From the NCBI RefSeq assembly GCF_025361915.1, contig NZ_JANYJC010000205.1:1-33729 (forward strand): 33,729 nucleotides of DNA. Reading direction: 5' to 3'. Below the pieces are notes generated by a model. The model was given only the letters and a program-made list of their open reading frames with translations, was not told the DNA's origin and made no database searches. Positions 8,146 to 17,923 of this stretch are shown here, piece after piece (within the stretch, counting starts at the first letter, position 1; the number at the start of each line of letters is the position of its first letter). Made by a program: the position numbers and the translations under genes. This DNA is from Chamaesiphon sp. GL140_3_metabinner_50 (GTDB lineage Bacteria; Cyanobacteriota; Cyanobacteriia; Cyanobacteriales; Chamaesiphonaceae).

Positions 8146-9258
8146 CTAGGAAGCTGGTAATTTTTCGATTTTAACGCCCTGATAGTAGTGAGCTAAGATG
8201 CTGGGATACTTTTGCCCCTGTTCGGCGAGATTATAGGCACCCCATTGGCTCATCCCCAAACCGTGCCCGTAGCCGCGTCCGGTTAGGGTAAATCCGGTTG
8301 GTGTGGGGGAGATTGTAAAGCGCAGACTGCGGAGCTTGAGGGCGGTTCTGAACTGACTTCCGGTGAAGGTTTGGGTGGTATCGCCGCTAACTGTCAGACT
8401 CATAACGCTACCAAATTGGGTGGTGCGATCGGGCACGATCGTTCGTACTTGCTTAATTTTGAGACTTTGACTTAGTTGGGCGAGTGTAAATGGTTGCGTC
8501 CACTCATATCCTGGCGAGCCGATATCGTAATCTGTGACACCCCGCAAATACGGCTCCCGACTCAACCAGATATCTTCGACATTCTCTGTATGCCCTCCAG
8601 AAGACGCATGAAAGGCAGCCAATATCGGTTTACCCCCATATGTCACAATTTGACCGAGCGTAGCATTAACGGCGGCTTGAGTGGTGTCTGATTCGCTCGA
8701 TAAGCCGCGATAGACTTGACTCGATTGGGTACTATCGACATCGAAAGGTTTTTGGCTAGTGGCGCGGCTGCGATAGAGGGCATAAGTACGTGCGGCGACG
8801 GCTTGAGCTTTGAGAGCTTCGGCAGGAAAAGTCGGACTCATCTCGGCACCTAAGACGCTGTACAGATACTGTTCGAGATTGACATTATTGATGGCTAGTA
8901 GTTGTTTGTTAACGGCAATTACCTGCACCCAGCCGCGATACCAACGATCGCCGATCCAGATGTAGCCACCTTGTTGGGGTTTTACCCATAGTTGAGTGAC
9001 TTTACTATTACCAAATTCAATGCGATCGTTGTTGGCTGTGACGATCGATCCTTGTAAAGGTTGTAGTTCGCCCAATTTTTGACCCTTTTCATCGCTGACG
9101 ACAGCAGGTGTAGAGCTGCTCAGGTTGACTTGAGCTACTTTGGCGGCGATGGCAACCCGCAATTGCTGAGAATGTGCAGGCGCGATCGCCATCGCCCATA
9201 TTATTAAAGACAGCCATCCAGTCTGTTTACTCACTTTGAAAATTCGCATCGGGGTCAA
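8146..9258 (-). CDS. SpoIID/LytB domain-containing protein, secreted
   Basis: N-terminal signal-like segment; VNLEQYLYSVLGAEMSPTFPAEALKAQAVAARTYAL, HASSGGHTENVEDIW and GRGYGHGLGMSQWGAYNLA. Confidence 0.94.
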   Translation of the reverse strand: MTPMRIFKVSKQTGWLSLIIWAMAIAPAHSQQLRVAIAAKVAQVNLSSSTPAVVSDEKGQKLGELQPLQGSIVTANNDRIEFGNSKVTQLWVKPQQGGYIWIGDRWYRGWVQVIAVNKQLLAINNVNLEQYLYSVLGAEMSPTFPAEALKAQAVAARTYALYRSRATSQKPFDVDSTQSSQVYRGLSSESDTTQAAVNATLGQIVTYGGKPILAAFHASSGGHTENVEDIWLSREPYLRGVTDYDIGSPGYEWTQPFTLAQLSQSLKIKQVRTIVPDRTTQFGSVMSLTVSGDTTQTFTGSQFRTALKLRSLRFTISPTPTGFTLTGRGYGHGLGMSQWGAYNLAEQGQKYPSILAHYYQGVKIEKLPAS

Positions 9259-9401
9259 AATTTAGCAATCGATCGCTAATCATACCCTAGATGGGAGATG
9301 GGAACGTCCGACGTTGGTGGCGCGTCACTAGATGGTAAATTGAGGCAAACACGATCGAAGTGTGAGCCTATTCCGCTACAATTAATTGAAAATCCACGGT
9401 T

Positions 9402-10562
9402 ATGAACGTTGTGAGTAACATCCCCCCTCTTGACCTCAAACGGCAGTATCAAGCGATCGGTGCTGATGTCAGTGCAGCGGTATTAGAAGTTTTAGCCTCT
9501 GGTGCATACATTGGCGGCTCTGTCGTTCGAGATTTCGAGCAGCAATTTGCTAGCTATGTCGGTACGACTGAATGCGTCGGTTGCAATTCCGGTACGGATG
9601 CGCTGTATCTGGCTCTGAGAGCGATGAAAATTGGCGCGGGGGATGAAGTAATTACCACGCCCTTTACCTTCATTGCGACGGCAGAAACCATCAGCGAAGC
9701 AGGTGCCAAACCAGTATTTGTCGATATCGATCTGGCTACTTTCAATCTCGATTTGAGTCAATTAGCCGCCGCCATTACGCCCCGCACTAGGGCGATTATG
9801 CCCGTGCATTTATTTGGCAATCCACTCGATCTGACAAAGCTGATGTCGATCGCGACGCAGCATAATTTAATTGTGATCGAAGATTGCGCCCAAGCTACAG
9901 GTGCCAAATGGAATGGCAAACAAGTGGGGAGCATCGGACATTTTGGGTGTTTTAGCTTCTTCCCTACCAAAAATCTCGGTGCTTGTGGCGATGGTGGGGC
10001 AATTACCGTCAACGATCCCGCTCTAGCTGCCGATTTGCGGATGTATCGCGAACATGGCAGCCGTCAGCGATATTATCATGAAGCGATCGGCGTAAATAGT
10101 CGCCTCGATGCCATTCAAGCGGCAGTTTTACAGGTTAAACTCCAACATCTCGATCGCTGGAACCAGCAGAGAGCTAAAGTTGCAGCTATTTATCAAGAGT
10201 TACTCGCCAATGTCCCCAATATTATTACCCCTCAAGCAACTCCTGGGGGCGAATCGGCGTGGAATCAATATACGATTAGATTAGTGGCACCTGCGGGTAT
10301 CGATGCTGCGGCTTATCGCGATCGAGTCCGTGCTAGTCTTCTTGAAGTTGGCGTAATCTCGATGATTTATTATCCGCTGCCATTACATTTACAGGAAGTA
10401 TATCGCGATCTCCATCTCCCGATCGGCAGTTTCCCCAATACCGAACTAGTCAGCCACCAAGTACTCTCGATTCCAATGTTTCCCGAAATTACCTTTGATG
10501 AGCAACAACGGGTAGTATACGCCCTCAAGGATGCGATCGCGGCTCATCATACGCCCGAATAG
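9402..10562 (+). CDS. DegT/DnrJ/EryC1/StrS family sugar aminotransferase
   Basis: IPPLDLKRQY, CVGCNSGTDALYLALRAM, PVHLFGNP, IEDCAQATGA, FSFFPTKNLGACGDGGAI (PLP Lys), REHGS, NSRLDAIQAAVL. Confidence 0.95.
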   Translation: MNVVSNIPPLDLKRQYQAIGADVSAAVLEVLASGAYIGGSVVRDFEQQFASYVGTTECVGCNSGTDALYLALRAMKIGAGDEVITTPFTFIATAETISEAGAKPVFVDIDLATFNLDLSQLAAAITPRTRAIMPVHLFGNPLDLTKLMSIATQHNLIVIEDCAQATGAKWNGKQVGSIGHFGCFSFFPTKNLGACGDGGAITVNDPALAADLRMYREHGSRQRYYHEAIGVNSRLDAIQAAVLQVKLQHLDRWNQQRAKVAAIYQELLANVPNIITPQATPGGESAWNQYTIRLVAPAGIDAAAYRDRVRASLLEVGVISMIYYPLPLHLQEVYRDLHLPIGSFPNTELVSHQVLSIPMFPEITFDEQQRVVYALKDAIAAHHTPE

Positions 10563-10732
10563 ATGCCCCGATCTCGTCCATTCAATTGGTGCGCTGTCTC
10601 GCTCTAAATGTACCAATCGAGGCGATTTACACTCAAAAGCCCCCTTTTTAAGGGGGTTGGGGGATTCAGATCTCAAAACGAAGTCCAGCCGACTTGTGTA
10701 TGGAACCCAATTTGAGATCTTCTATTGACTTT

Positions 10733-11074
10733 TCAGACATCCTCTAATGTCAAATGTTCAGCAAGCCGCGACTCCAGAATTTCGATAAGTTCTGGATCCA
10801 TGTATTGATAGTCATCGCTAATATGTAAAACAACTACCAACTTATTAGCAATCAGATCGGGGTATTTTTGCTGAAGAATTGCCGCGTGACGTTTTTCCAT
10901 TACAAAAATTCGATCCGCCCAATTAATTAAACCCGGTGTAATTTTAATTCTGGCACGATCTGAAGTCCCCGCCGATTTGGCTGTATATCGCTCGCTAGCT
11001 GCAAATAAATTGGCTGCTGTCGGACTCCGCCATTGATTGCGACTACAAATAAATAACAATTGCTCTTGATACAT
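10733..11074 (-). CDS. Small low-molecular-weight protein tyrosine phosphatase-like protein
   Basis: N-terminal CX5R motif CSRNQWR followed by SPTAANLFAA; TAKSAGTSDRARIKITPGLINWADRIFVMEKRH. Confidence 0.82.
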   Translation of the reverse strand: MYQEQLLFICSRNQWRSPTAANLFAASERYTAKSAGTSDRARIKITPGLINWADRIFVMEKRHAAILQQKYPDLIANKLVVVLHISDDYQYMDPELIEILESRLAEHLTLEDV

Positions 11075-11086
11075 TAATTTCGATTT

Positions 11087-12796
11087 TTAGAACAAGAAAT
11101 AACGCTGCGCCATTGGTAAAACAGTCGCAGGTTCGCAGGTAAGTAACTCCCCATCCGCTCTGACTTCATAAGTTTCGGGGTTGACTTCAATTCGCGGTAG
11201 CGCATCATTTAACTTCAGATCGCGCTTGCTAATTTGACGAGTATTCGATACTGCTAATACCTGTTTTTGTAACTGCAATCGATCGGGTAAAAATTGTTCG
11301 ATCGCGACTTGAGACATAAACGTAAATGCCGTATTAGTTCTCGCACCACCATAACTACCAAACATCGGACGCATGTGGACAGGTTGCGGTGTGGGAATAC
11401 TCGCATTCGCATCGCCCATTTGCGCCCAGGCAATCAGTCCGCCCTTAATTACCGTCTCTGGTTTGACTCCAAAGAAGGCAGGTTTCCACAAGCATAAATC
11501 GGCAATTTTACCAGACTCGATCGAACCCACATAATTACTGATTCCGTGGGTAATTGCGGGGTTAATTGTATACTTAGCAATATAGCGTTTCGCCCGTAAA
11601 TTATCGGCAGGTTGATTATCTTGAGGTAAACCGCCCCGCTGGACTTTCATTTTATGGGCGGTTTGCCAAGTCCGAATAATTGTTTCGCCAATTCTGCCCA
11701 TCGCTTGAGAGTCAGAAGAAATCATACTAAATGCGCCCAAATCGTGAAGAATATCTTCAGCGGCGATCGTTTCGCGGCGAATTCTCGACTCGGCAAAAGC
11801 CACATCTTCAGGAATACTCGGACTCAAATGGTGACACACCATCAACATATCCAAATGTTCGTCCAAAGTATTTAAAGTATAGGGGCGAGTCGGATTGGTA
11901 GATGAGGGTAAAACATTCGCCTCACCACAAACTCTAATAATATCGGGCGCGTGTCCGCCACCCGCACCTTCGGTATGATAAGTGTGAATAGTGCGCCCCT
12001 TAAACGCCCCAATTGTCGCCTCCACAAACCCCGCCTCATTGAGCGTATCCGTATGAATCGCCACCTGTACATCATACTCATCCGCCACATTCAAACAATT
12101 ATCGATCGTCGCAGGCGTAGTTCCCCAATCTTCATGTAATTTTAACCCGATCGCACCCGCTTCCACCTGCTCGACCAAACCCTGCGGCTGAGAACTATTC
12201 CCCTTCCCCAACAACCCAATATTCATCGGAAACGCATCCATCGCCTGCAACATCCGGTGCATATTCCACACTCCCGGCGTACAGGTAGTCGCACTCGTCC
12301 CCGCTGCTGGCCCCGTACCACCCCCAATCATCGTCGTAATTCCCGCTGCGATCGCGACTTCAATCTGTTGAGGGCAGATAAAATGAATGTGGGTATCGAT
12401 CCCCCCCGCAGTCAAAATCGACCCCTCCCCGGCGATAATTTCGGTACCTGGGCCGATAATAATATCGACATTATCTTGAATATAAGGATTTCCCGCCTTC
12501 CCAATTTTATAAATCTTGCCATCCTTAATCCCGACATCGGCTTTGACAATTCCCCACCAATCGAGAATCACCGCATTAGTAATGACTAAATCCACCGCAC
12601 CATCAGCATTAGAGATCGGCGATTGTCCCATCCCATCTCGAATTACCTTCCCACCCCCAAACTTCACCTCATCCCCATAAGTTGTAAAATCGCGCTCGAT
12701 TTCAATGAATAACTCCGTATCAGCAAGCCGGACGCGATCGCCTGTAGTAGGCCCGTATGTCTGAGCGTAAGCGCGGCGATCCATTCTATAACTCAT
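11087..12796 (-). CDS. ureC: Urease subunit alpha
   Basis: [26 protein letters not shown] (carbamylated Lys), [62 protein letters not shown]. Confidence 0.98.
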   Translation of the reverse strand: MSYRMDRRAYAQTYGPTTGDRVRLADTELFIEIERDFTTYGDEVKFGGGKVIRDGMGQSPISNADGAVDLVITNAVILDWWGIVKADVGIKDGKIYKIGKAGNPYIQDNVDIIIGPGTEIIAGEGSILTAGGIDTHIHFICPQQIEVAIAAGITTMIGGGTGPAAGTSATTCTPGVWNMHRMLQAMDAFPMNIGLLGKGNSSQPQGLVEQVEAGAIGLKLHEDWGTTPATIDNCLNVADEYDVQVAIHTDTLNEAGFVEATIGAFKGRTIHTYHTEGAGGGHAPDIIRVCGEANVLPSSTNPTRPYTLNTLDEHLDMLMVCHHLSPSIPEDVAFAESRIRRETIAAEDILHDLGAFSMISSDSQAMGRIGETIIRTWQTAHKMKVQRGGLPQDNQPADNLRAKRYIAKYTINPAITHGISNYVGSIESGKIADLCLWKPAFFGVKPETVIKGGLIAWAQMGDANASIPTPQPVHMRPMFGSYGGARTNTAFTFMSQVAIEQFLPDRLQLQKQVLAVSNTRQISKRDLKLNDALPRIEVNPETYEVRADGELLTCEPATVLPMAQRYFLF

Positions 12797-12880
12797 AGTC
12801 AGTTAGGGGATGATGTTTTGCGATCATTTTACTCGAATGACGTATTCTCTGCTTCAGGAATCGATCTAATCCAGATCTAG

Positions 12881-12901
12881 CAACACTAAACCTTAGTGTT
12901 G
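12881..12901. promoter_or_regulatory. Palindrome upstream of higBA, candidate operator
   Basis: CAACACTAA-ACC-TTAGTGTTG, perfect 9-bp arms in the region between divergent ureC and higB. Confidence 0.5.
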
Positions 12902-13016
12902 ACAATTAGTTTTCAACATGCAAACATAGTACGTACACAACCAAAGCACGACCAAGCAAACCACATGGAATCGCATCCTCAGAATACTGAATATAAATAT
13001 TTAAAGGAAAGCTCCC

Positions 13017-13316
13017 ATGCACCTCATTTCTGCTGGCAAACTCAAAGAAGCATCAGCCTTATATCCTGATGTAGAAGAAGTAATTAAGAACTTCTATAAA
13101 AAAGTTGAAAAATCAGCATGGCAAAACCTTATCGATGTGCAAAAAGAATATCGAGCTGCTGAGTCAGTTGGCAATTTTACTGTTTTCAATATCAAAGGTA
13201 ATAAATATCGCCTCATTCTTGACATAGATTATGAGGAGCAAGTCGTTTATTTTAAATATTTTCTGACCCACGCCGAATACGATAAGGAGCAGTGGAAAAA
13301 TGACCCATACTATTAG
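13017..13316 (+). CDS. higB: HigB-family mRNA interferase-like toxin
   Basis: W..L.DVQ.EYR.AESVGNFTVFNIKGNKYRLILDIDYEEQVVYFKYFLTHAEYDKEQWKND is typical of the HigB_toxin family. Confidence 0.88.
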   Translation: MHLISAGKLKEASALYPDVEEVIKNFYKKVEKSAWQNLIDVQKEYRAAESVGNFTVFNIKGNKYRLILDIDYEEQVVYFKYFLTHAEYDKEQWKNDPYY

Positions 13317-13719
13317 CAGAGGGGATTATATTGACTTATTAAACCAAGATCGAATCATTCCCAAAATCATTGAAACGCATGAAGAGTACGAACAGTTTTT
13401 GGCTGTAGCTGAAAGATTAATCTTCAAAAAACAGGATCGGACTCCTGAAGAAACTGTTCTATTTAGACTTTTGGTTAAGCTAATTAAAGACTATGAAGAG
13501 GAAACATACAACCTTAAAGAGTGGTCGAAAACGTCACCCCACGAGCTGTTACAGCATTTGATGGAAGCTCGTGGGATGAAGCAAGTGGACTTGGTAGGAG
13601 TACTCAGTCCGTCGAAAGGGTTGGTGTCTTCGATCGTCAATGGTAAGCGCGCAATTAGTAAGGCACAAGCAAAGAAACTGGGAGAAATATTTAATATCTC
13701 GGCTAGTGTATTTATTTAA
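13300..13719 (+). CDS. higA: HigA-like antitoxin, HTH/XRE family
   Basis: C-terminal HTH (LMEARGMKQVDLVGVLSPSKGLVSSIVNGKRAISKAQAKKLGEIFNISASVFI); overlaps higB by 17 nt. Confidence 0.87.
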   Translation: MTHTISRGDYIDLLNQDRIIPKIIETHEEYEQFLAVAERLIFKKQDRTPEETVLFRLLVKLIKDYEEETYNLKEWSKTSPHELLQHLMEARGMKQVDLVGVLSPSKGLVSSIVNGKRAISKAQAKKLGEIFNISASVFI

Positions 13720-13842
13720 TTAGTCTAGCTATGACATGAATTAGCCCGATCGGGATGGAATCGATCGAAGATCTAAAATTAGCTAGTGCTACAATCGATA
13801 GACGGCGATCGGCACTTAACATCAGGCAAAGCCAAGATTTTT

Positions 13843-14154
13843 ATGACTAATGCTCTTTTCAGTCCCGAAGATCTGTCTATTCAAGAAAATCTGCTGCAAC
13901 TTGCGACTCAGTTGGGACATCCTCTAAATCGGGCATCTGTGGAGCAACTGTACCAAGATGCACGGGATCTCCTCAGCCATGTTTCCCCCGCACCCGTGAC
14001 GCTGGCGCGTGTGGCGGGGACGCTGTTGGTGTACCACATTCAAGATCCAGCCGCTGAAGAGTTGAAGTGGTTTAAAGCGCAGATCGAGCAATGTGTAGAT
14101 GAAGAAGAGGTTGAGGAATCGATCGAATCGCTACATCGCGTTGATGGATTGTGA
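13843..14154 (+). CDS. Hypothetical protein (103 aa)
   Basis: In-frame ATG at 13843 (MTNALFSPEDLSIQENLLQLATQLGHPLNRASVEQLYQDARDLL...), no obvious antisense competitor. Confidence 0.6.
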   Translation: MTNALFSPEDLSIQENLLQLATQLGHPLNRASVEQLYQDARDLLSHVSPAPVTLARVAGTLLVYHIQDPAAEELKWFKAQIEQCVDEEEVEESIESLHRVDGL

Positions 14155-14231
14155 TGGGTGGTGAATCTATGCTGATGAATTGAAAGTAAAAAATTTGGCA
14201 CTCAGGTACATATAGTTTTACAAAAGTTCCG

Positions 14232-15371
14232 ATGAAGATTCTTTTCCTCGACCAAAGCGGTAAACCTGGTGGAGCAGAACTGTGCTTGTTGGATATTGCT
14301 AAAACATATCGCGGCTGCTTAGTGTGTTTATTCGCCGATGGCTTCTTTCGCACCATGCTGGAGGAGGAACAGATCCCCGTCAAAGTATTAGCAACTGCAA
14401 TTGATGTTCAAAAAGACAGCAGTACTCTTCAAGGCGTGTATAGTATCGGACGGCTGCTACCGCTGGCGATCTCAGTTGCACGACTGAGCCGCAAGTATGA
14501 CTTAATCTATGCCAATACCCAAAAAGCTCTAGTCGTCGGCGCACTAGCAAGCGTCTTGAGTCGGCGTTCCTTAGTTTTTCACCTACATGACATCCTCTCG
14601 TTAGAGCACTTTAGTAAGACAAATCAACGAATTGCCGTGACGCTGGCAAATCGGTTTGCATCACTGGTAATTGCCAATTCTCAAGCCAGTCAGTCGGCTT
14701 TTATTGCCGCTGGCGGGCAGGCAAAACTGACCCAAGTTGTTTATAACGGCTTTAATCTCGCTGCTTATCGAGATATCGCGTCTCAACGCCAGCCGACTCG
14801 ACAGGCATTGGGATTTACAGATCGCGATTTTGTGGTCGGACACTTTAGTCGGCTTGCGCCGTGGAAAGGACAGCATTTATTAATTGAAGCACTAACTCAT
14901 TGTCCCGAATCTGTGAGTGCGATGTTCGTAGGCGATGCTTTATTTGGCGAACGAGACTATGTAACCCAACTACAGCAACAGGTTAAAGATTTACACCTCG
15001 AACATCGAGTGCGGTTTGTCGGCTTTCGGTCTGATGTCGCCGAACTAATGGCAGCATGTGACTTGGTAGCGCATACTTCAACCGCGCCAGAACCGTTTGG
15101 GCGGGTGATCGTCGAGGCGATGTTGTGCGGTACTCCCGTCGTGGCAGCGGCGGCGGGCGGCGCAATGGAATTGGTGGCAGATGGGGTGACTGGCTGGCTC
15201 GTGGCACCTGGCGATCCGGTGAAACTGGCAGCGGTAATTGTGCAATGTTACGATCGACCCTCGATCGCACAGGAAATTGCAGCTACCGCCCAAATCCAAG
15301 CCAGTCAACGCTTTGACCTAACGGCGATCGCCCGACAAATCGATCGAATCTTAGTCCGAGTGGTGGGGTGA
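14232..15371 (+). CDS. Glycosyltransferase family 4 (GT-B)
   Basis: SRLAPWKGQHLLIEAL, VRFVGFRSDVAELMAACDLVAHTSTAPEPFGRVIVEAMLCGTPVVAAAAGGAMELV. Confidence 0.93.
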   Translation: MKILFLDQSGKPGGAELCLLDIAKTYRGCLVCLFADGFFRTMLEEEQIPVKVLATAIDVQKDSSTLQGVYSIGRLLPLAISVARLSRKYDLIYANTQKALVVGALASVLSRRSLVFHLHDILSLEHFSKTNQRIAVTLANRFASLVIANSQASQSAFIAAGGQAKLTQVVYNGFNLAAYRDIASQRQPTRQALGFTDRDFVVGHFSRLAPWKGQHLLIEALTHCPESVSAMFVGDALFGERDYVTQLQQQVKDLHLEHRVRFVGFRSDVAELMAACDLVAHTSTAPEPFGRVIVEAMLCGTPVVAAAAGGAMELVADGVTGWLVAPGDPVKLAAVIVQCYDRPSIAQEIAATAQIQASQRFDLTAIARQIDRILVRVVG

Positions 15372-15572
15372 CGAGGGGACAGTATTGCGACGATGCTCGG
15401 CAACCACGAGACTGGGGGACGAGTACATCTGGAGGATTGTTGAGCTTGAAGATCGCTGTTTAAAGGTAGAAACGATCGTTTTGTATCACACTACATATTG
15501 AAATATTACTGTATATTTAAATATAGTGAGGTATGGATTTCGATAATATTACTATTGAGGCTGACGATCGTG

Positions 15573-16475
15573 ATGATTCTTCCTGAAAATAAGCAAATAT
15601 TAAAAGATCTGAGCTTTAATTCCGAAATTGACTGGGATACGGGCGGCATTCCTACGTCTCAAGTCTCAAATTGGACTCAGGGGATGCGGGCTAATGCCGA
15701 TTTTTTTGGGCATGAATCGTATCGTGACAAATATTTACAAACGGAAAATTGTAGTCAAGCATTCGGCGAACGTTGGCAAGCGGCGAGCGGCAGTTGGGAT
15801 GATAAAGTCGCGATCGATATTGGCTGTGGCCCTGGAAATCTCTACGCCACCATCGGCGGTACTCCTCAAGTACTCATCGGGGTCGATATCAGTCGGGGGG
15901 CACTGGAACAGGCAATGCAACTCGGCTATATCCCACTTTTAGCCGACGCTCACGATCTGCCACTAGTTGACAACTGTGCCGATATCGTCACGCTCAATGC
16001 CGTATTGCATCATTGCGATGATATGGCCAAAGTTTTAGCCGAAGCAGCGCGGTTGGTGCGTCCTGGCGGTGTGTTGATTACCGATGAAGATCCGCAGCAG
16101 ACCGCTTGGCATCACAAAGGGCTGGGTTTGCTAGTCAATGCAGCCAGGAAACAGTTTCCGATGTATTGGCTGCCGGGACGGGCGAGTTTGTACAGGTCGA
16201 GACAGGAGCGGGCGTTAAGATTGGCGACAGAGATTCACAATCATCAGCCGGGAGATGGCGTGACACTGGATCTGTATCGCGATACGCTCGTACCGCTCGG
16301 TTTTGAGATCGAACTTTATCCTCACAATCATGGTGTTGGTGCTGAATTGTTTGCAGGTGATTACGGTCGGTCGCCTTTGAAATATACTTTGGCTCAAATG
16401 TTGTCGGGGATGAACCCCAATTCGCCGGAGGCGGCTCAATCGGTGATGTGTATCGCTCGTAAGTTGGCAGTATAA
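15573..16475 (+). CDS. Class I SAM-dependent methyltransferase (paralogue B)
   Basis: VAIDIGCGPGNLYATIGGTP, LNAVLHHCDDMAKVLAEAARLVRPGGVLITDEDP; extensive similarity to the protein at 7076-7999. Start placed at MILPENKQ (15573); the ORF track opens at 15498. Confidence 0.9.
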   Translation: MILPENKQILKDLSFNSEIDWDTGGIPTSQVSNWTQGMRANADFFGHESYRDKYLQTENCSQAFGERWQAASGSWDDKVAIDIGCGPGNLYATIGGTPQVLIGVDISRGALEQAMQLGYIPLLADAHDLPLVDNCADIVTLNAVLHHCDDMAKVLAEAARLVRPGGVLITDEDPQQTAWHHKGLGLLVNAARKQFPMYWLPGRASLYRSRQERALRLATEIHNHQPGDGVTLDLYRDTLVPLGFEIELYPHNHGVGAELFAGDYGRSPLKYTLAQMLSGMNPNSPEAAQSVMCIARKLAV

Positions 16476-16840
16476 CTTAGACCTCTTGCGAAAGTAAAAA
16501 TGCGATCGTGTCTAATATTGTTTTCGTCCAGTTCCCCTAAAGCCTAAAACCTACAACCTAAAGCGATATTGTATTATTTATCACCACAAGTTGATATATA
16601 CGGATTAAACGTTAGAAACAAGATGTTACAGTGTAGATAAGTATTGTCTCACGCGGGTCTAACTCAAAACCCGACCGCTCGAATTTTTTAATTCCTTGGT
16701 GGTGGCGATCGCTGCGATCGGGTAAATATTTTAAAACCACAATTGGGATTGCTTGGATTTCTAATCATAATTCAGGGCTGATTTTCTCATGGATATCAAT
16801 ATTGACGCGATCGGATCTCCATACATATTGCTAAATATTT

Positions 16841-17923
16841 ATGAAAGTTGCTTTGGTACATGACTATTTGACGCAACGGGGGGGTGCAGAACGAGTGTTT
16901 GAGCTGCTGTGCAAGTACTTCCCCCATGCAGACATTTTTACATCCTTGTACGATGCCAAAAACACGATCGATCTCGGAGATCGTCCGGTACAGACCACAA
17001 TTCTTCAGCAGATCCCATATGCGAGTAAGTACTTTAGGCTGCTGGCACCCTTTTACTACCCTGCTTTGCGGGCACTAGACTTGCAGGATTACGACCTGAT
17101 TATTAGCAGTTCGTCGAGCTTTGCTAAAGGTGTGAGGAAAAGACCTGGAGCCAGACATATCTGCTTTTGTCACAACATTCCCCGCTTTTTATGGGATACC
17201 AAAGTGTATCTCAGAGGGTACAAGGAATTTCAAGCATTCGCGCCGCTCCTGGAAAAAGTGTTCGGGTACCTGCGGAAACTCGACCTCCGGTATTCACAAG
17301 AACCCGATCTGTATATTGCCAACTCGACGACGGTGGCAGAACGGATTCGGCAAGTTTATGATAAGCCAGCGATTACCATCAACTATCCGATCGACGATCG
17401 CAAATTTGTGTTTTCGGAGTTCAAAGAAGATTTCTATTTAGTCTCTAGCCGTTTGCTCAGTTACAAGCGGATCGACATTATTGTTGATGCCTTTAACTCA
17501 CTGGGTTGGCCGTTGCTGATCGTGGGCGAAGGCCCCGAACGCCAGCGACTGGAGGCCAAAGCCATGCAGAACATTCGCTTTCTGGGCTACGTCAGCGATG
17601 GCGAACGCGCCCAGCTCATGGCCAAAGCTCAGGCGGTGATTATTGCCGCCTTAGAAGACTATGGGCTGGTGCCCATCGAAGCAAATTTTAGTGGAACGCC
17701 AGCGATTGTCTACGGTGCTGGGGGTGTGTTGGATACTCAGGTACCCGGTTTGACAGGCTTATTTTTTAACCGCCAAACTGCGGCGGCGATTCGGGACGCT
17801 CTGCTCGAAGCTAGTAACATTAAGTGGAACTATGCCAAGATTCGCAACCACGCGTTCGATCGGTTTACCGAAGCTGTATTCTTCCAAAAAGTTGACAGTT
17901 ATACAGGCTGGTGGAAGTCATGA
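16841..17923 (+). CDS. Glycosyltransferase family 4
   Basis: MKVALVHDYLTQRGGAERVFELL, SSSSSFAKGVRKRPGARHICFCHNIPRFLWD, SRLLSYKRIDIIVDAF, IRFLGYVSDGERAQLMAKAQAVIIAALEDYGLVPIEA. Confidence 0.94.
   Translation: MKVALVHDYLTQRGGAERVFELLCKYFPHADIFTSLYDAKNTIDLGDRPVQTTILQQIPYASKYFRLLAPFYYPALRALDLQDYDLIISSSSSFAKGVRKRPGARHICFCHNIPRFLWDTKVYLRGYKEFQAFAPLLEKVFGYLRKLDLRYSQEPDLYIANSTTVAERIRQVYDKPAITINYPIDDRKFVFSEFKEDFYLVSSRLLSYKRIDIIVDAFNSLGWPLLIVGEGPERQRLEAKAMQNIRFLGYVSDGERAQLMAKAQAVIIAALEDYGLVPIEANFSGTPAIVYGAGGVLDTQVPGLTGLFFNRQTAAAIRDALLEASNIKWNYAKIRNHAFDRFTEAVFFQKVDSYTGWWKS

Noticed and set aside
9492-10012. Minus-strand ORFs within the aminotransferase gene
   Set aside because: Antisense to a strongly supported PLP aminotransferase; no motifs.
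16479-16500. AGACCTCTTGCGAAAGTAAAA as an insertion-sequence end
   Set aside because: The word resembles some IS termini, but I found no paired inverted end or transposase nearby.
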